This document shows, piece after piece, positions 1 to 12,793 of a stretch of DNA of 64,000 nt. Made by a program: the position numbers and the translations under genes. Under the pieces are notes generated by a model. That model worked only from the letters and a program-made list of their open reading frames with translations, did not search any database and was not told where the DNA came from. Each line of letters starts with the position of its first letter. Position 1 is the first letter of the stretch. This DNA comes from Torreya grandis (lineage: Eukaryota > Streptophyta > Pinopsida > Cupressales > Taxaceae). Location: positions 2,322,501 through 2,386,500 of the forward strand of contig JARHVA010000593.1 of the NCBI GenBank assembly GCA_037957365.1, in the 5' to 3' direction.

Positions 1-478
1 TGCAAGAAACTCTCTTGATCCTTATTCATAAATATGGCCTCCATTTTACAAATATCAATATAGACTCGTAACGTGTCATGATATCCAAGACGTATTCAAT
101 AATATCCTTACTACATCATCTCATTTTTTATGATGCATAATATAATTTTTCCCCTGCACATAGCTCTTTTAACACAATGTATACATATATAAGTTTGTAA
201 TCAATTTCTCATGATTATCTTATATATTGACAACATTTTATCATCTATAAGGTCTGTAACATGTACTTAATAAATACATTCAGTTTCCTTCTTGATTCGA
301 AACATATAATATAAGTAATATAGGCCTTTAGCCCTAAACTCACACTAAATGACATTCAAATTCCTTGAGCAACATTCTTAATACCTTCATCAGAACTTAA
401 TAATATTTATATGATACTTTTAAATCATTTCATTATTATATATTAGATCTTCATAGTATACACTCAGCCCTGCTATGG
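1..478. other. no gene seen
   Basis: AT-rich sequence. I see no reading frame with a recognisable product and no RNA gene. It lies left of the first copy of a 0.53-kb repeat and could be the flank or an older element body. Confidence 0.6.
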
Positions 479-1006
479 TGTATGAACAGAAATCAAGATC
501 ACAAATTAGTTATCAAAATCAAGAACTTTTATTTACTTAATTTTTTGGTTTACATATGCACTTCTCCTTTGAATTCAACCTGTAAACTAACTCTTCTGGT
601 TTCTTGGATGACCTGACTCACTTTACACTATAAACCATTATTTATGCCAAAAGCTTCTATAAATACCTTGTGATAACTACTTCTCATGTCAACCACCTTA
701 ACATGGTAGAACCTTATACATGTACATTATAATTCCACTCACACGCCTATATAAGACCCAAACAAGACTTTACACAAACTCTTATAAACATAACATTCCT
801 TGCCATCACACCAAGACATTCCTAAACACACTTGACACATTCAAGTATTCAAATTGGTATTTTGACGGGAAAACACTATAGACTCAAATTTGAAATTGAT
901 GACTACCTAAGGATTCTAAATTCTAAAAACACACCCAAAGTGACTACTAATAGCTATAATGACTCACAAACAGACTAGTATATACAAAGGTAGTGATACT
1001 CCTGCA
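479..1006 (+). repeat. LTR-like direct repeat, copy 1
   Basis: Matches the segment at about 3,472-4,019 along its length; the best block starts near 640 (TTTATGCCAAAAGC) and similarity stops right after CA at 1,006. It begins with TG and ends with CA, as LTRs do. A TATA element (CCTATATAAGAC, about 748-759) precedes a C/A-rich stretch in both copies, suggesting a plus-strand promoter. The two copies may be LTRs of one ~3.5-kb element or two solo LTRs. No matching target duplication was found, so the element boundaries are not proven. Confidence 0.6.
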
Positions 1007-3471
1007 TCATACTATTGAGAAGCAAAAAAAAACTTTCTCTAAAAGTTATAATTGCATTGGATTTGAGATTCTTTGTATCACTTTTTGGACAATGGAATCT
1101 CCTCCTAGATCCCAAGATTTATTTGTGAGATATATAAATTTGTGATGCTTTCCTATGTTGGCTCCTCATTTATTCTTATTTCTCTTGCTCTCACCTTTGA
1201 GGTCATTCTTTTATACTTTGATCTTCAACTTGATTATCTTCAGCACTTGCTTCTTGTCCTGCAAACATCCTACACATGGAACACATAAATTAATGAAAAT
1301 AATCCCCTATTAATCTTCTTAGAAATGTATTTTTTGCTCATGATTGCTTCCCTTGTTCATGCTTAGTTCTACTGCTACTTGTTTCCTCTTCTCTCTTTCA
1401 AACCTCTTAACCTCTAAAACTTTTTTTTCCTCTTCTTTCTATTGTACCTAATCAATAACATCTATCTTCATGGCAAATGCCTTTAATAGACTTACTATCT
1501 CAAAAAATTAATCTAACCTCTCCTTATTTTTTATGCATGATAAATGATTGGATAGACTTGAAAATAATCCTTTTACCTACTTACCTGAAAGTATCTCACC
1601 TGTTTCTTTTTCTCTTTGCTGGTCCTTTGCTTTGGGAAGTTATTCTATTTCAAGAAAGTCTATTTAACCTTGATCCACCGTAAGAAAATTTATTGCACCT
1701 TGATCCATCTCTCATCCAAGCTATCTCCTTGATTTAATGATATTATTTATCTCTTTCCTTCTCTTCTCAATCCTCTCTTGGCTTTCAATCTGCTTGGCCA
1801 ACTCTTCAATCACCTGCAATCTTCTTTGAGTAGTCTTTCCAAATAATATTTAGCATACTTTCAATAAACTTATCAAAACTAAAAATAAAAAATATATATG
1901 TACCTAGAATTATCCACATAATCTTGCTCGTTTTGATACCAAAATGATGCAGATGGATAACAAACAATCTCACTTTGTCTTTTTTCAAAATACACTCTTC
2001 TAATTAGATAGAAAAATGAACAAAATAGATACACTTTACCTTTGCTCTAACATAAATCACTTGACGCTCATTTTAATTTATGATTGCGTAAATTTAATAT
2101 ATTAACCTCTTCAAAGATATTCCATACTTTATAAAAAATTTAAAAAATTCTCAAAGGCTATAAAACTTCATTGAGGTTCCTAAATTTTAAAAGTCCATAC
2201 TTTACTCATTCTTCCCAAACACTATTTTATGAATCACAAAAGAATTAATTTTATACTTTTATAAAAACATATATACACAATATTTAATTGAAATTAAATG
2301 AAATTCAACCAATTACACCTCCTCTTGTGCATATTAAACTCTTTTATGAAAAACTTTATAGGGTTTAAGTCTTTATTTATACATAGTCTGAATTTTGGCC
2401 ATATCTTTCTCTATACTAAACCAATCGACTTAAGACTAAGTTCGTTGGATTTTTAACATAAAAATTATTTTTATGTCCAAATTTATAAATATTTCATTGG
2501 TTACTTAGTGAGATACTACTGATTTACCAGTCATGCCCTAGTTCTAGCATTTTTAACTTTAAAGAGACCAAGAGCAACATAACATGGTCCTTGGTCTTTA
2601 TGAAGCCTGTTTGATGATTGTAAAGGTTTATATGCCTATTTATAGGTCATATATATATATATATTTTAATAAATTTTTATCTTTTTTGTGATATTTGTTC
2701 CACCTTGCTAATCAAATTCTTCTTGACTAAGCAGGAAATGTTGAAACCTACAAGACTGTGTCCCTTTTGAAAATAATGTGACAATGTACCAAGTAATGAA
2801 AAAATTACAAAAATTAAAAAACATTAAAATAAACTTAAAAAAGTGTGAATAAATCCAATATATAATTAAATATAAGTTTCCCTTTAAATAACAATGTTAC
2901 ATAGTCATGAACTAGTCATATAAACACATAAAATAGTGTCTTTGCACTATCAGTCTTTAAACCTGGGGTTTCTTTCTTACTTCCTAAAAATTGTGTCTCT
3001 ATTAGCATGTATCAACAAATAACATAACATTTATTTATATAAACATTCTAATCCAACTCCTTTACTATCTACTTAATGAAGATACATGAAAAATTAGTCT
3101 CAGTCCTCCTATATTCAAAACAAGAAACATAGGCCTGTATTGTTCTCCTTAGGTAGTCTTATCAAACACAAAAAAAAATAGAATTTAAGAAAATTAAATT
3201 AATGTAATTATAATATTAATAACTCATTATTATCATACATCAATTTATATAAGTCTTTCTCCTCCAAAACTATGGATATTTAGATTTTTTTCAACATAAA
3301 ATTCTAATAAAATAGGGTACCAATCAGTTGTTTGGAAACACTCATGGAAACTCTTGTCAACTAATTTTGAATGAGAATAAAAAAATAATACTCCTTTATT
3401 AGAATAAAATTCAAAAATATATATTTTCCATTCCTTTTTTTCATGTAAACACAATCTTACTTGCCTACATT
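1007..3471. other. no gene seen between the two repeat copies
   Basis: About 2.5 kb of AT-rich DNA with pyrimidine-rich tracts on the plus strand and a short (AT)n run near 2,648-2,664. No gag, RT, integrase or transposase motif was found in either strand, and no clear primer-binding site follows copy 1. If this is the interior of an LTR element, it is a non-coding one. Confidence 0.5.
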
Positions 3472-4019
3472 GCATTCAGTCTCAAGAACACAATATTGCA
3501 ACAAAACAAGACCTATAAATTGATTTTTTAAGAACACACATTATTCATTAATTTTAATTTTGTTGTTTTTACATAATAATTTTCCTTTGAATCCAACCCA
3601 AAATATAATCTCATACTTTGAATGACCTACCTAATTCACACCAAAAACCACTATTTATGCCAAAAGCATCTATAACTACCTTGTGATAACTACTTCTCAT
3701 GTCAACCACCTTGACATGGTAGAAACTTACACACGTACATTATTATTACACTCACACACCTATATAAGACCAAAAAAATACTTTACACAAACCTTTATAG
3801 ACATAACATTCTTTTCCATCACACCAAGGCATTCTTAAACACACTTGACACATTCAAGTATTCAAATTGGTGTTTTGGTGAGAAAACACTATAGACTCAA
3901 ATTTGAAATTGATGACTACCTAAGGATTATAACTTCTATAAACACACCAAAAATGACTTCTACTATCTATACTAACTAAAAAATAGACTAGTATATACAA
4001 AGGTAGTGATGCTCCTACA
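3472..4019 (+). repeat. LTR-like direct repeat, copy 2
   Basis: Second copy of the 479-1,006 repeat, in the same orientation, about 3 kb away. The shared TATA element lies near 3,762-3,772 (CCTATATAAGAC). Both copies share long blocks such as the one around GACTACCTAAGGATT and end in CTCCT(A/G)CA. Copy 2 is followed by unrelated sequence beginning TTAACATCAGG. Confidence 0.6.
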
Positions 4020-5243
4020 TTAACATCAGGCTCTACTGATGATGCATCCATGTACAAATCTCAACAACACATAAAATGTTGTAGTGAGGGGATATAAGTG
4101 CCTATCAAATTGGACCTCACCCTATGGTGGTATAAAGTAAACTAGAAGTAGTGAATAAGGGGTCATGAAGTAGGGGTCTTAGGGTGACATGCCCTATAGG
4201 GTCAAGGGCTAGAGCACCTTATGTGGTTTGAGGGAAGAACCAACCATATTTGGAGCTTATGTGGCCCTTAAAATTTCCCAAGATTCACTAATTTTAGAAA
4301 AAACTACCCCAAAAAATAGATGCTAGTTGACACCAAAAATTCATCCCTAAGGAGTACACATGAGAAATCAATCAAGGAACAGTGAAAAAGCAAAGAGAGG
4401 AAGGAGAAGAAAGTTTGGTTTACTTGTGAATGGGTTTGGCCACCTGCTAAACCAAACCTCTCCCTCCATATTCGTTAGGAAAAAAATGAGAGGAGTAAAA
4501 TGACCAAGAAATCTACTTTATATAATATATTTTAAATATCTCAATACAATATATTGTTTTTAATAAAAAAGAATAAAAAAATAATCTCATGCCTTCACCA
4601 AGTTATAATGTTTAATACAAAAACAAGTAAAAAAAATGACCACTCAAATAAAAATTCCCCACCATTAATATCCTCACTCATAAAACCCACCTCAAATTGT
4701 CAAATATAATAATATCAATTAAATGATTGACTTTATATTTTTCAATATAAGTAATAATTTCAAACCACCCCCTTTTTATAAAAATAAACTTCCAAAAACA
4801 CAACTTTTTGTAATAGGTGGTTTTCTAAAAAAACCATGAATATGAATAGAAACCATAGTTTTGGTTAAAACAAAGGATTTTGATGTTGAGTTGAGGCCTT
4901 ACCAATTTGTGCTAGAGGAAGAATGAGTCCACAGGTAGAGGCATGCATGCAATGGCATCACACAAGTAGTAGACTGATTTACCCAAGCATCAACACAACT
5001 AGAGGGAGGATGATAGTAGGTGGTCAACAGTCTAAGTGGTCATGATTGAAGATTGAGAAAGAGACAATAACTACATGTGCATGTCATCATGAAGTAGAGG
5101 TGGTGGAAAATAAGTAGTATGCAAACAAAATACATGGATATATCCTATGGAGACTTCTTTCTCTATGTTATATTTAGCTCTCACTTATGGACACATTTTT
5201 GGCTGTGCTCGATGTCCTTAGAGCATGTATTATTTCTCACTTT
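4020..5243. other. no gene seen
   Basis: AT-rich stretch with no recognisable coding motif. Its right part (up to 5,243) is directly downstream, on the minus strand, of an initiator-Met primer-binding site, so it may be the untranslated leader and gag remnant of the element whose LTR lies at 5,256-5,701. Confidence 0.4.
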
Positions 5244-5255
5244 GCTTTGATACCA
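5244..5255 (-). other. primer-binding site, initiator-Met type
   Basis: Read on the minus strand this is TGGTATCAAAGC, one mismatch from TGGTATCAGAGC, the usual plant site complementary to the 3' end of initiator-Met tRNA. It directly follows the LTR end at 5,256, the expected spacing for a Ty1/copia or similar element on the minus strand. Confidence 0.7.
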
Positions 5256-5701
5256 TATCGGGGAGTTCACCAGCATCTCTAGATCAAGCACATGCATGGG
5301 TTCAACAAACAAAATAAAAAAAATAGATAAACATTTGTTGAAAGTGAATAACACAAAAAATGAAAACATTTGTAAAATCACATAGGTGAATATCCAACAC
5401 TCCATTGAGATTAACTCACCAAGTGAGATGTACAAATAGGAGTGAATGTGTAACTCCCCCTAAAATAGTGGTCAAAATCCTAGAATAGGAAATTAACTTT
5501 GTACTTGAAATAGCTGGTTAAAGGAGCAACTCACACTGGCTAAATAGGGATACCAATATAACTCCCTATAACATGCACACCTAAGCAAACATATCCTAGA
5601 AGTACAGGGAAACTCAATGTGAGGCAGAATAACCCATGTGGCATGTGTAGTAAATAATCTATAATAAGAAGTAAGAAGAAAATAAACACCCTAGTCTAAC
5701 A
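5256..5701 (-). mobile_element. 446-bp LTR (5' LTR of a minus-strand element)
   Basis: On the minus strand it starts TGTTAGACTAGGG at 5,701 and ends ...CCCCGATA at 5,256, followed at once by a Met-type primer site. The final CA has become TA, a change seen at several LTR ends in this window. It cuts off the extra reading frame of element B: homology between B and the related copy D begins immediately right of 5,701. The body of the element to the left is not recognisable. Confidence 0.65.
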
Positions 5702-7200
5702 ATAACCATTTGATGAACCCAAGTAAAAGGTGATCCATGTAAAGAAGTAAATATTTGGGTACCATGGGTTGTAAAAGAATATATAGGAGGAGTAGGCTGA
5801 TTTTGAGATGAATAATTTGGTAGAGGTGGAGATAAAAAAGGAGGAGATGGAGTATGTAGAGGAGAAGGAAGATGCATAGGTTAAGGGAGATGTGGAGGTG
5901 AAGTCAGATTCATAGGGACTTGGGTTGAACCTTGATTTTAAGCCATAAATTATTGAGTCATGTTGTCAATCAACACAAATGAGTCAAGGGTTTAAACTAA
6001 TCATGACTTACCCATTTTTGTTTAAGCTACTAGGGCTCTTCTAACATTCATATTTTTTCCTTGTAGACGAGTCATCACTGTAGGTCTTCTCTAACAACTT
6101 CTTCTAAAAAGGGTCTTCTTTGTCTTTGCTAATTCTATCATATTTTGACATGCTTGGTTTTGGAGCCTTAAAATACACTATAGTTCCCTATTATATGGAT
6201 GAAGAGGTAATAGCTTGCTTCTATTTATTTTATGATTTACCTCTATTTGAATCTATTGATGTAATGAACTTAGTAATTTTATTCTCAAACCATGTTATTG
6301 ACCTTTGAATAAAAAATTATGTACATTATCCCATATATGTTATCTCTCAAATAAAGCTATCACAAAGAAAAAGGGGTCAACAATACCATTCCCATCATGT
6401 AAAATAATTTTTGTGAACCATTCCAACCTTATGATCTATACTAGTCCAATATCATTCTCATATAATCTCTTTTTCACATCTCAAAGTCCTTATTTCAAAA
6501 TTTCCTATCATCTTTGATGTATGAAAATTTTAGGATTAAATTAAATAGATCATGTAATTATTAACCAAGATGACAAACTATACAAAATATGCACATCATA
6601 ATGTTGCCTTACAAAGTTCTCATGGCCAACATTATGACTACAACATTTACCCTCCTAAGTTGTTTCTTGCCTATCTCAAGGGTTAACTATGGAAGGTAGT
6701 CATAAATCAATATGAAAGGATTATATTTACTATCTATTGAGAGACCTAACCATATTATGACAACTAAAATTGAATAGACCTAATAAGAAGTCATGCAATA
6801 TTGCTATGTGGATTCCATGTTTGTCAGTTGTTCATCTCTGATTATCTTCCCCCAATCAATGAATTGTGTTATTTTATAGATAATATTGATAAACATGCAC
6901 ATCCACTCCTAAAACTCATTGGTATTAGGGTGATCCATTTCCCTCTTCAATAATCTCACTATGTCTGATATCTCTTCATATAGGTCAGATATATACAAGT
7001 TCTTAGGTAGCTTAGAGTCACTTTCTCTTTCTCTTCAATTAGAATTGAGTGACCATGTTCAAATATTTTTTTGTATGTTGATTATAAAATTCTAGTTTTT
7101 TTTTTGTTTATTTCCACCACTTTATCATGTGGTGCAATCTCAAGTGTTTTTCTCAAGGAAGGGCCATCCAAATTGGCCATCACTTCTTCATTTGTGGATT
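5702..7200 (-). pseudogene. extra ORF after integrase (element B copy), function unknown
   Basis: Downstream of integrase, B has another degenerate frame that is also present in D (24.8-29.7 kb). Shared blocks include a part around 6,690-7,000 (residues reading like LRRVNVVV and, further upstream, an EWM-like helix) and a proline-rich tail at 5,702-5,880 rich in PSP and PPL repeats ending in the shared motif HGSPFTW/NGSPFTC. I do not recognise a family. Position fits the extra or env-like ORF of some plant Ty3/gypsy elements, but I see no signal peptide or membrane segment that supports an envelope. Confidence 0.55.
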
Positions 7201-7289
7201 TGACCTCCCTAACATCTTCATTGTATCATTTTTCATAGGTGAGTACTAAATCAACACATTGTAACTATTTAAAATATCATTTTTAACTT

Positions 7290-7650
7290 CTTTCCTTTAA
7301 TTTTTGGGTCTATCAAGCCAATCAGGCACTTTGGGCACATTTGGTACTTGACTTAAGTTACTCTTGTACATGACAATCATGATCCAATCTACTTCATTCA
7401 GCAATATGATTTTTTTATAACTTTCTTAGACCTTTTGCCTCAATTGAGTCAATCGAGTAGCTTGGTAACCTTTCACACTAAATTGCAAACACTTTATTGG
7501 GACTATTAGATACATCAGGCACCCATGAAATGAAGTCACCAAGACATTATTGGGCTTGTTAGGGCACTTTAAGCATCCATGTAATCAATTTTCCTAGACC
7601 TTATCGAGCTTATGCGGTACCCAAAGAATGTAGACCATATTAAAAAAAAT
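7290..7650. repeat. degenerate ~70-bp spacer repeats (B copy)
   Basis: Several units with a shared core resembling TTATTGGGCTTRTYRGG followed by CACCC or TACCC, for example near 7,491, 7,549 and 7,595. The same array appears in D at about 30,290-30,690. It separates integrase from the extra ORF in B. The bases are richer in GC than the surroundings. Confidence 0.55.
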
Positions 7651-7999
7651 ATAACTTTGGAAACTTAGTGTTTATATTAAATATTTGTTTTTCAAGACTG
7701 GTCTATGAAATAAATAAAAAATTAGGAAGTTTTTTGAAAGTTTAATTTTGGCTTCGACTAGGGACTTAGATTGAAAGGACAAAAGAGGAACTCAGGATAT
7801 TTTTCTTCCTAGACCAGTGCCTTGTGCATTTGGACACGAAGTCAAATAATTATTTTAGGACTTTTCACAATATGACAAAAAAATTTGAGGAAGGGACATA
7901 AAATAAATAAAAAACAAACAAAAAACTAATGAAAACATAGTAAAATATAAGGAAAGAAAATACATAGAGAGAATGAGTCAAAACTAAAAAGAAACATAA

Positions 8000-9300
8000 T
8001 AAAAATCCTAAATCACCTATGTACATGTAATGGGCAACCTGATTTCATTATAAATAACACATTTATTCCCACTATAGGGAAATGGAATATGCACACCATT
8101 TTGATAAGCTAGATAGTAGGTGTTTTATTCATATAAATGTCAAAACTTGAATGAGCCTACCCACAAAGAATTGAACTTGCCATGGCTGTCTTTTTGCTCT
8201 CTTCTTTTGTACCACAAAATATCCAAGTCACCAATATGAAAATCTCTTTATCTATCCCTATTATCAAAAATCCTTTTAATCTTATTCTAATGTTTAGTGA
8301 TATTTTCAACAATCATATCTATTTATTCTTCCAACTTACTCAAATACATGATCCTTTTATTCAGTGAACTCTTGAAGTTTTCATATTCAACTGCTTTAGA
8401 TAGATGTAATGTAGGAAGCTCTAGAGAAATGGAAATTTTTAAATCTATCCCATATAAAATTTAATGGAGGACATGCCTATATATATTTTTAGAGTGATAC
8501 AATTATCCCATAATTCATCATACAACTTATTTTGCCCAATTTCTTTGATTTTCATCCATTAGCTTTTGGATGATGGTGATAATGTTTTTGTTTCTTGACT
8601 CAGCTTGACCATTCCCTTGTGGATAACAACTTTATGAGTGAGTCAAGGAAATGCCATATCCATAACAAAAATCAATGAGTTTTAATAATATAAATAAGTA
8701 GAATTGCCAGTTATAACTTTCTATAGCAAATCACATCTTACCAAAATATTATCCTTGATGAGGTTGCATACTACCTCAAAAGTGATTTAATTCATTCAGA
8801 TAACATCTACCCATTTTATGAAGTTTTTTGTAGCTATGAGGACATGTGTATGACCTGAACTTTAATGTGGATTTAATATAATAATGAAATCTAATCCCTC
8901 ATTGCTTAAAAGGTTCTTTGATCACCACTGGCTTGAGAGGAAGATTTGCAACTTTTGGTCCTATTATAAACAAATGACAAGCCTCACATCTTGTAACACA
9001 ATATTTAGAATCCCTGAATGTGTGGGCGAATAATAATGGGATCTTAATATTTTATTGGTTGATACATGCATAAATAAATGGCCATCACACCCATGACTAT
9101 GAAAACATTTAGGGAGTCATTAATATTTTCATATATCCACACATCTTATGAAAAATTTATCAATACCTTTCTTGAAGAGAGTATTATCCCCAATGACGTA
9201 ATTGGTGGCTATCAATTTAACCATTATTATTTGCTTGGAATTTAAGTGTTAAAGAAGTTATTCATCTATCAAAAAATAAATAATGTTTGAGTACCATTTG
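8000..9300 (-). pseudogene. integrase, Ty3/gypsy (element B)
   Basis: Minus-strand translation shows, in order, a zinc-binding region (9,300-9,000; HSHGCDGHLF and a later CEACH-like pair after a shift), the PVVIKEPF block leading into the catalytic core (about 8,900), an ITGNST stretch where the second Asp is expected, SSKSWMKIKE-like residues near the catalytic Glu, and the downstream helix FKSSLNKRI. Stops and frameshifts are frequent. Integrase would join element cDNA to host DNA; this copy cannot. It follows RNase H and precedes the spacer repeats. Confidence 0.75.
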
Positions 9301-9479
9301 TCAAGAAACTAATAACATATCCTCATAATATTCCTTGTTCATATCAATCAATATAATTATATATTGATGATTAGTTCCTTCTACATTCTATTGAAATAGA
9401 CTTTTACCTTGAACTAAAGTTGTGTTATTTATTTCCAAAGATTATTCTTATACTTTCACAATCTAACCTCCTCTCTTGA

Positions 9480-10000
9480 AACCAAGTTATTTCTATGTCA
9501 AGGTGGACTTGACAACTGTATCAGGCACCATGATGATAGTATAATGAATTCAAGATGTAATATTTATATTTATTTTCCATTTGACTATCACATAAGCATG
9601 CTTTTCAATCAAAAAGTACTTAATCTCATGACCTTTCGATATGAAACTTATGAAGGTAATAGGTGATTCTATTCCTTCATCATTTTGTTTTTTAAAATGG
9701 TTGAAAGTTTATGTTCCAATGAATAGATATGGACGATGAAATGTTTTTTGAAATATGGACATACAAGCATTGACATTTTGGAAATAGTGGCTTTAATTTA
9801 CTCAAAAACATCTTTTTCAGTTGTATTCCACTTAAAAGTAGTTTTCCATTTCATCATATTAGCTACATACCTAGTCAACTATGCAAATTATCCCAAAAAT
9901 ATACTTAAGAAGTTCACTTTTCAAAAGAAGGAATGGATGCTAGGTTTAATTATTAGGAGGGACAACTTTTGAATAGCTTCTATTCTTTTGGATCAATCTT
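9480..10000 (-). pseudogene. RT connection and RNase H region (element B)
   Basis: Minus-strand frame carries FLGKVNFLRRFISNYA near 9,930, the typical RT-RNase H connection of Ty3/gypsy (LGxxxxxRRFI), then TTFKWNTTEKDVFEQIK-like residues (one stop in place of Gln) and, after shifts, VIVKWKINI/ILNS-like residues and MVPDTVVKS. The domain would degrade the RNA strand during reverse transcription. It is broken by several stops. Confidence 0.65.
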
Positions 10001-10049
10001 TGTGTATTATTTATACACTATGTGGCCTACCAATTTTTCTCAAATGACA

Positions 10050-10800
10050 TCAAAAACAAACTTCTTAGGATTTAATGAAATACTATAAATTTAACACCAT
10101 TCAAATACTTTATCTAGATGTAAATAATGATCTTCTTACCTCATTGAGAAGATACTAAAGTCATCAAGATACATAACTAGTATTTTATTCTTCAGGTTCT
10201 AGAAATATAGATCCATTTCCCTTTAAAATGTTTCTCTTATGTTAATGGGACCAAATGACATTATTCTGTAAGTGAAAGTACCCATTGGGGTTGTGAACAC
10301 AGTTTTATATTGGTCTTCTTTCATGAATTCAATCTGATTATAACTTGAGAATCCATCAAGCATAAGAAACATTTTTGAGCCTATGATGGATTAGAATACG
10401 TGTTACATGATGGGCAATGGATAATTATCCTTATATGATGATTGATTTATATTTTAAAAATTGACACAAACCCTTATCTCACCATTCTTCTTATGTACTG
10501 ACACAATATTTGAAATCCATGTGGAGTGATAGATGCGAAAGATGGTTCTTGTATTTAACTTTGTTTTTATTACTAAAAATAATTCCTTATATTTTCTAGG
10601 TTATAATGCATTTGATTTTGTTTAAAATGATCCATTATTGGTTTGAGAGGAATGGTGTGTTGCATTTATTTAGGTTAGAATGATTTCAAATCTGTGTATG
10701 TATAAGCAAGGATATCTATGCATTTTTTAAGGAGTGAGATAAACATTTTATGTTCTTTAGGAGAAAAAAATTCACTAGTTTTGACCATTCTAATTTTTCT
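10050..10800 (-). pseudogene. reverse transcriptase, Ty3/gypsy (element B)
   Basis: Clear RT motifs on the minus strand: KCIDILAYTYTDL (N-terminal, near 10,720), QHTIPLKP, then KMFLMLDGFSSYNQIE (10,370), YKTVFTTPMGTFTYRIMSFG (about 10,305), and the catalytic box VMYLDDFSIFS (about 10,170; YLDD replaces the more common YVDD/FFDD), followed by SLNPKKFVFDV. The order and spacing match Ty3/gypsy RT. Stops interrupt it, for example just after the REMDLYF-like helix. It would copy element RNA into DNA. Confidence 0.85.
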
Positions 10801-11099
10801 TGAGAACCCATATTAATCTTCTCATAGTCGACATAATTAAAGGAACCTTTTTGTGCCTTTTTATTGGAAGACTTGTCATTCCTATCCAAGAGTTATTCAA
10901 GTGAGACCAAGCCTTTATGAATCTTGTTTCCCTTCAATTGAATCATACCATATTTATTATCTTCATTGTTACCTTTATCCTTATTGGTTTGTGAAGTGTA
11001 TTCTTTGTAGGATGAGTCACTGCCTTCAAAGTATAGATTTTTGAAATTATCCATTTTTTGAGGAATCTAATGATTTGTTGATCATCATTGAAAAATTAC

Positions 11100-11585
11100 T
11101 AATTTTCAAAATTATTTGGGACACGAGGGTGTAAAACCATCTCAATGGGATACTTTTCTTCATCAAACATAGGATGAAGAATCATCAATGATGTAGATAC
11201 TGATAAAGGACCAACTTTATCATTTTGGTCCCTTAGAATTGCATTTATTGAGAAGGTTTCAAAAACTTTAGTAAAATACCATAATTTAATTTTTTAATGA
11301 TTTAAACACTCATTTTTCACTTGGAATTGATTTTTGATATGATTAACAACCAATTCAACATCACTTAGTACCCTTAGGTTCTTGCTGCCAATATCTTATT
11401 TTTTGAGCCCTTGAAGCAATGCCTCATAATCATCAGTGTTATTGGTATTTAAAACTTTTAGTTTATAAGAAAAAGGAAACATCTCTCCATTTGGTGATAT
11501 AATCACTACACTAGTACCTTAACTTGTAGGAGAGAAGCTACCATCAAACTCCAACATCCAAAAATTATTTGGATCATCTCTTACA
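11100..11585 (-). pseudogene. second RNase H-like domain (aRNH type) upstream of RT (element B)
   Basis: Minus strand from about 11,570: WMLEFDGSFSPTS, then IISPNGEMFPFSYKL, NNTDDYEALLQGL, NLRVLSDVELVVNHI and NQFQVKNECLNH. These match the plant/archaeal-type RNase H pattern (D in FDGS, E in YEAL, D in SD-ELV) known as the second RNase H of Tat-clade elements. Here the domain sits between the protease region and RT, whereas in element F of this window it follows the normal RNase H. Stops interrupt it at two or more codons. Confidence 0.75.
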
Positions 11586-11699
11586 ATCTCAATAATTGTC
11601 CAAATCTTCAATTGAAATTATCATATAAATTCCCATTCCAACATCTTCATACAAAATATACACATGTGGATCATTTGATTTGTGTATTATAAATCTAGT

Positions 11700-11843
11700 T
11701 TTAAGCTCAGGCTCTAGATTTTTCTTTATGTCTTTCACATGAACAATGGCATATGATAGATCTATTTGAATTTCTCCCCCTAATTATTTGTAAAAACTCC
11801 TTCCCAAAAATATTCCATAAGTTTTTGTGATTTATGCAACTAG
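11700..11843 (-). pseudogene. protease-to-RNase H linker (element B)
   Basis: The minus-strand frame reads ITKTYGIFLGRSFYK, GGEIQIDLSYAIVHVKD and LEPELKTRFIIHKS, then runs into the RNase H-like domain. This resembles the C-terminal half of Ty3/gypsy aspartic protease (LLGRxFxK followed by a conserved DLSYA-type segment). The catalytic DTG or DSG triad was not found, so the protease call rests on position and the GRSF-like motif. Confidence 0.5.
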
Positions 11844-12412
11844 GATGGCCAACTTGATTTTATTATGCGGGAAAGTGGCTAAGGCTACTTAGGCATATTT
11901 GATTTGGCCAACTAATGGTGTCTATTTTGTGTTCATTGAATAACAATGACCAAAGGTTTTGATGAATGTAAGGACTAAATTATGATCTAATTTAACAATA
12001 ATTACATTTATAAATGCTCCTATATACAATTATGATGTTCATTTTGATTCAATTTTATGGGAAAGTTGCTAAGGCTAATTGGCTATATTTGATTTGGCCA
12101 ACTAATGGTATTTATTTTATGTTCATTGAATAACATCAAACAAAATTTTTGGTACATGAAGGCCTAAATCATGAGTTTATTTAACATGAATTGCATTTGT
12201 AGATGCTCCAATATGCAATTATGATGGTCATCTTGATTTAATATTGCAAGAAAGTAGTTAAAGATACTTGGGTATATTTGATTTGATCAACTAATGGTAT
12301 CTATTTTATGTCCATTATATAACATCCAAAGGTTATGGTACATGTAAGGCCTAAAGTATTAGATACTTTAGCATGCATTAAATTATCAGACACTCATGTA
12401 TCTATTTTGTAA
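11844..12412. repeat. three tandem ~189-bp units in the protease region of element B
   Basis: Units start at about 11,844, 12,034 and 12,223 (each begins GATG(G/T)(C/T)CA) and share GGCCAACTAATGGT-like and ATTGAATAACA-like blocks. The period is 189-190 bases, equal to 63 codons. On the minus strand the best-kept unit reads YIGAFINVIIVK and PLVGQIKYA. The duplication probably happened as DNA and was followed by decay in all three copies. Confidence 0.7.
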
Positions 12413-12793
12413 TTACTAAATTTGAAACCTTTGATAAAGAGGAATATATAAAAAGGATCTAGCTTACCTGAGTTTGAGTGGAAGCAATCATGGAATTATA
12501 AGGATTTGAGCTGGTTGATGTTGCTAAAATACCTTTGGAAATAGGTATAGAAGAGTTAGGGGAATCCAATTTTATTAATATAATAATCCTATCAAGGTTT
12601 TTAGGATTAAAATTCAAGGATTCAACTTAGGACATTTAGATTTTATATTTATTGACATGCTATACTATATCAAATGTTGGTATGTTGACGTAATTTGAGA
12701 CTTTAGGATTCACATTAGATTGAGGTCTATTAACATCATTCATATTTAAATATAGTCATATAAAATGTCAAAATTGGTATCTTGAGTGTGGCT
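12413..12793 (-). pseudogene. gag-protease linker (element B), weak
   Basis: A minus-strand stretch reading LDSPNSSIPISKGILATSTS near 12,560-12,500 has coding-like composition and lies between gag and the protease region. No domain is recognised. Confidence 0.3.

Noticed and set aside
479..4019. Complete LTR element spanning both repeat copies
   Set aside because: No target duplication, primer site or polypurine tract was found, so only the repeat pair is reported.
8182..8367. 61-codon open frame on the plus strand
   Set aside because: It lies opposite the integrase of element B and has no protein-like motif; it is a shadow frame.
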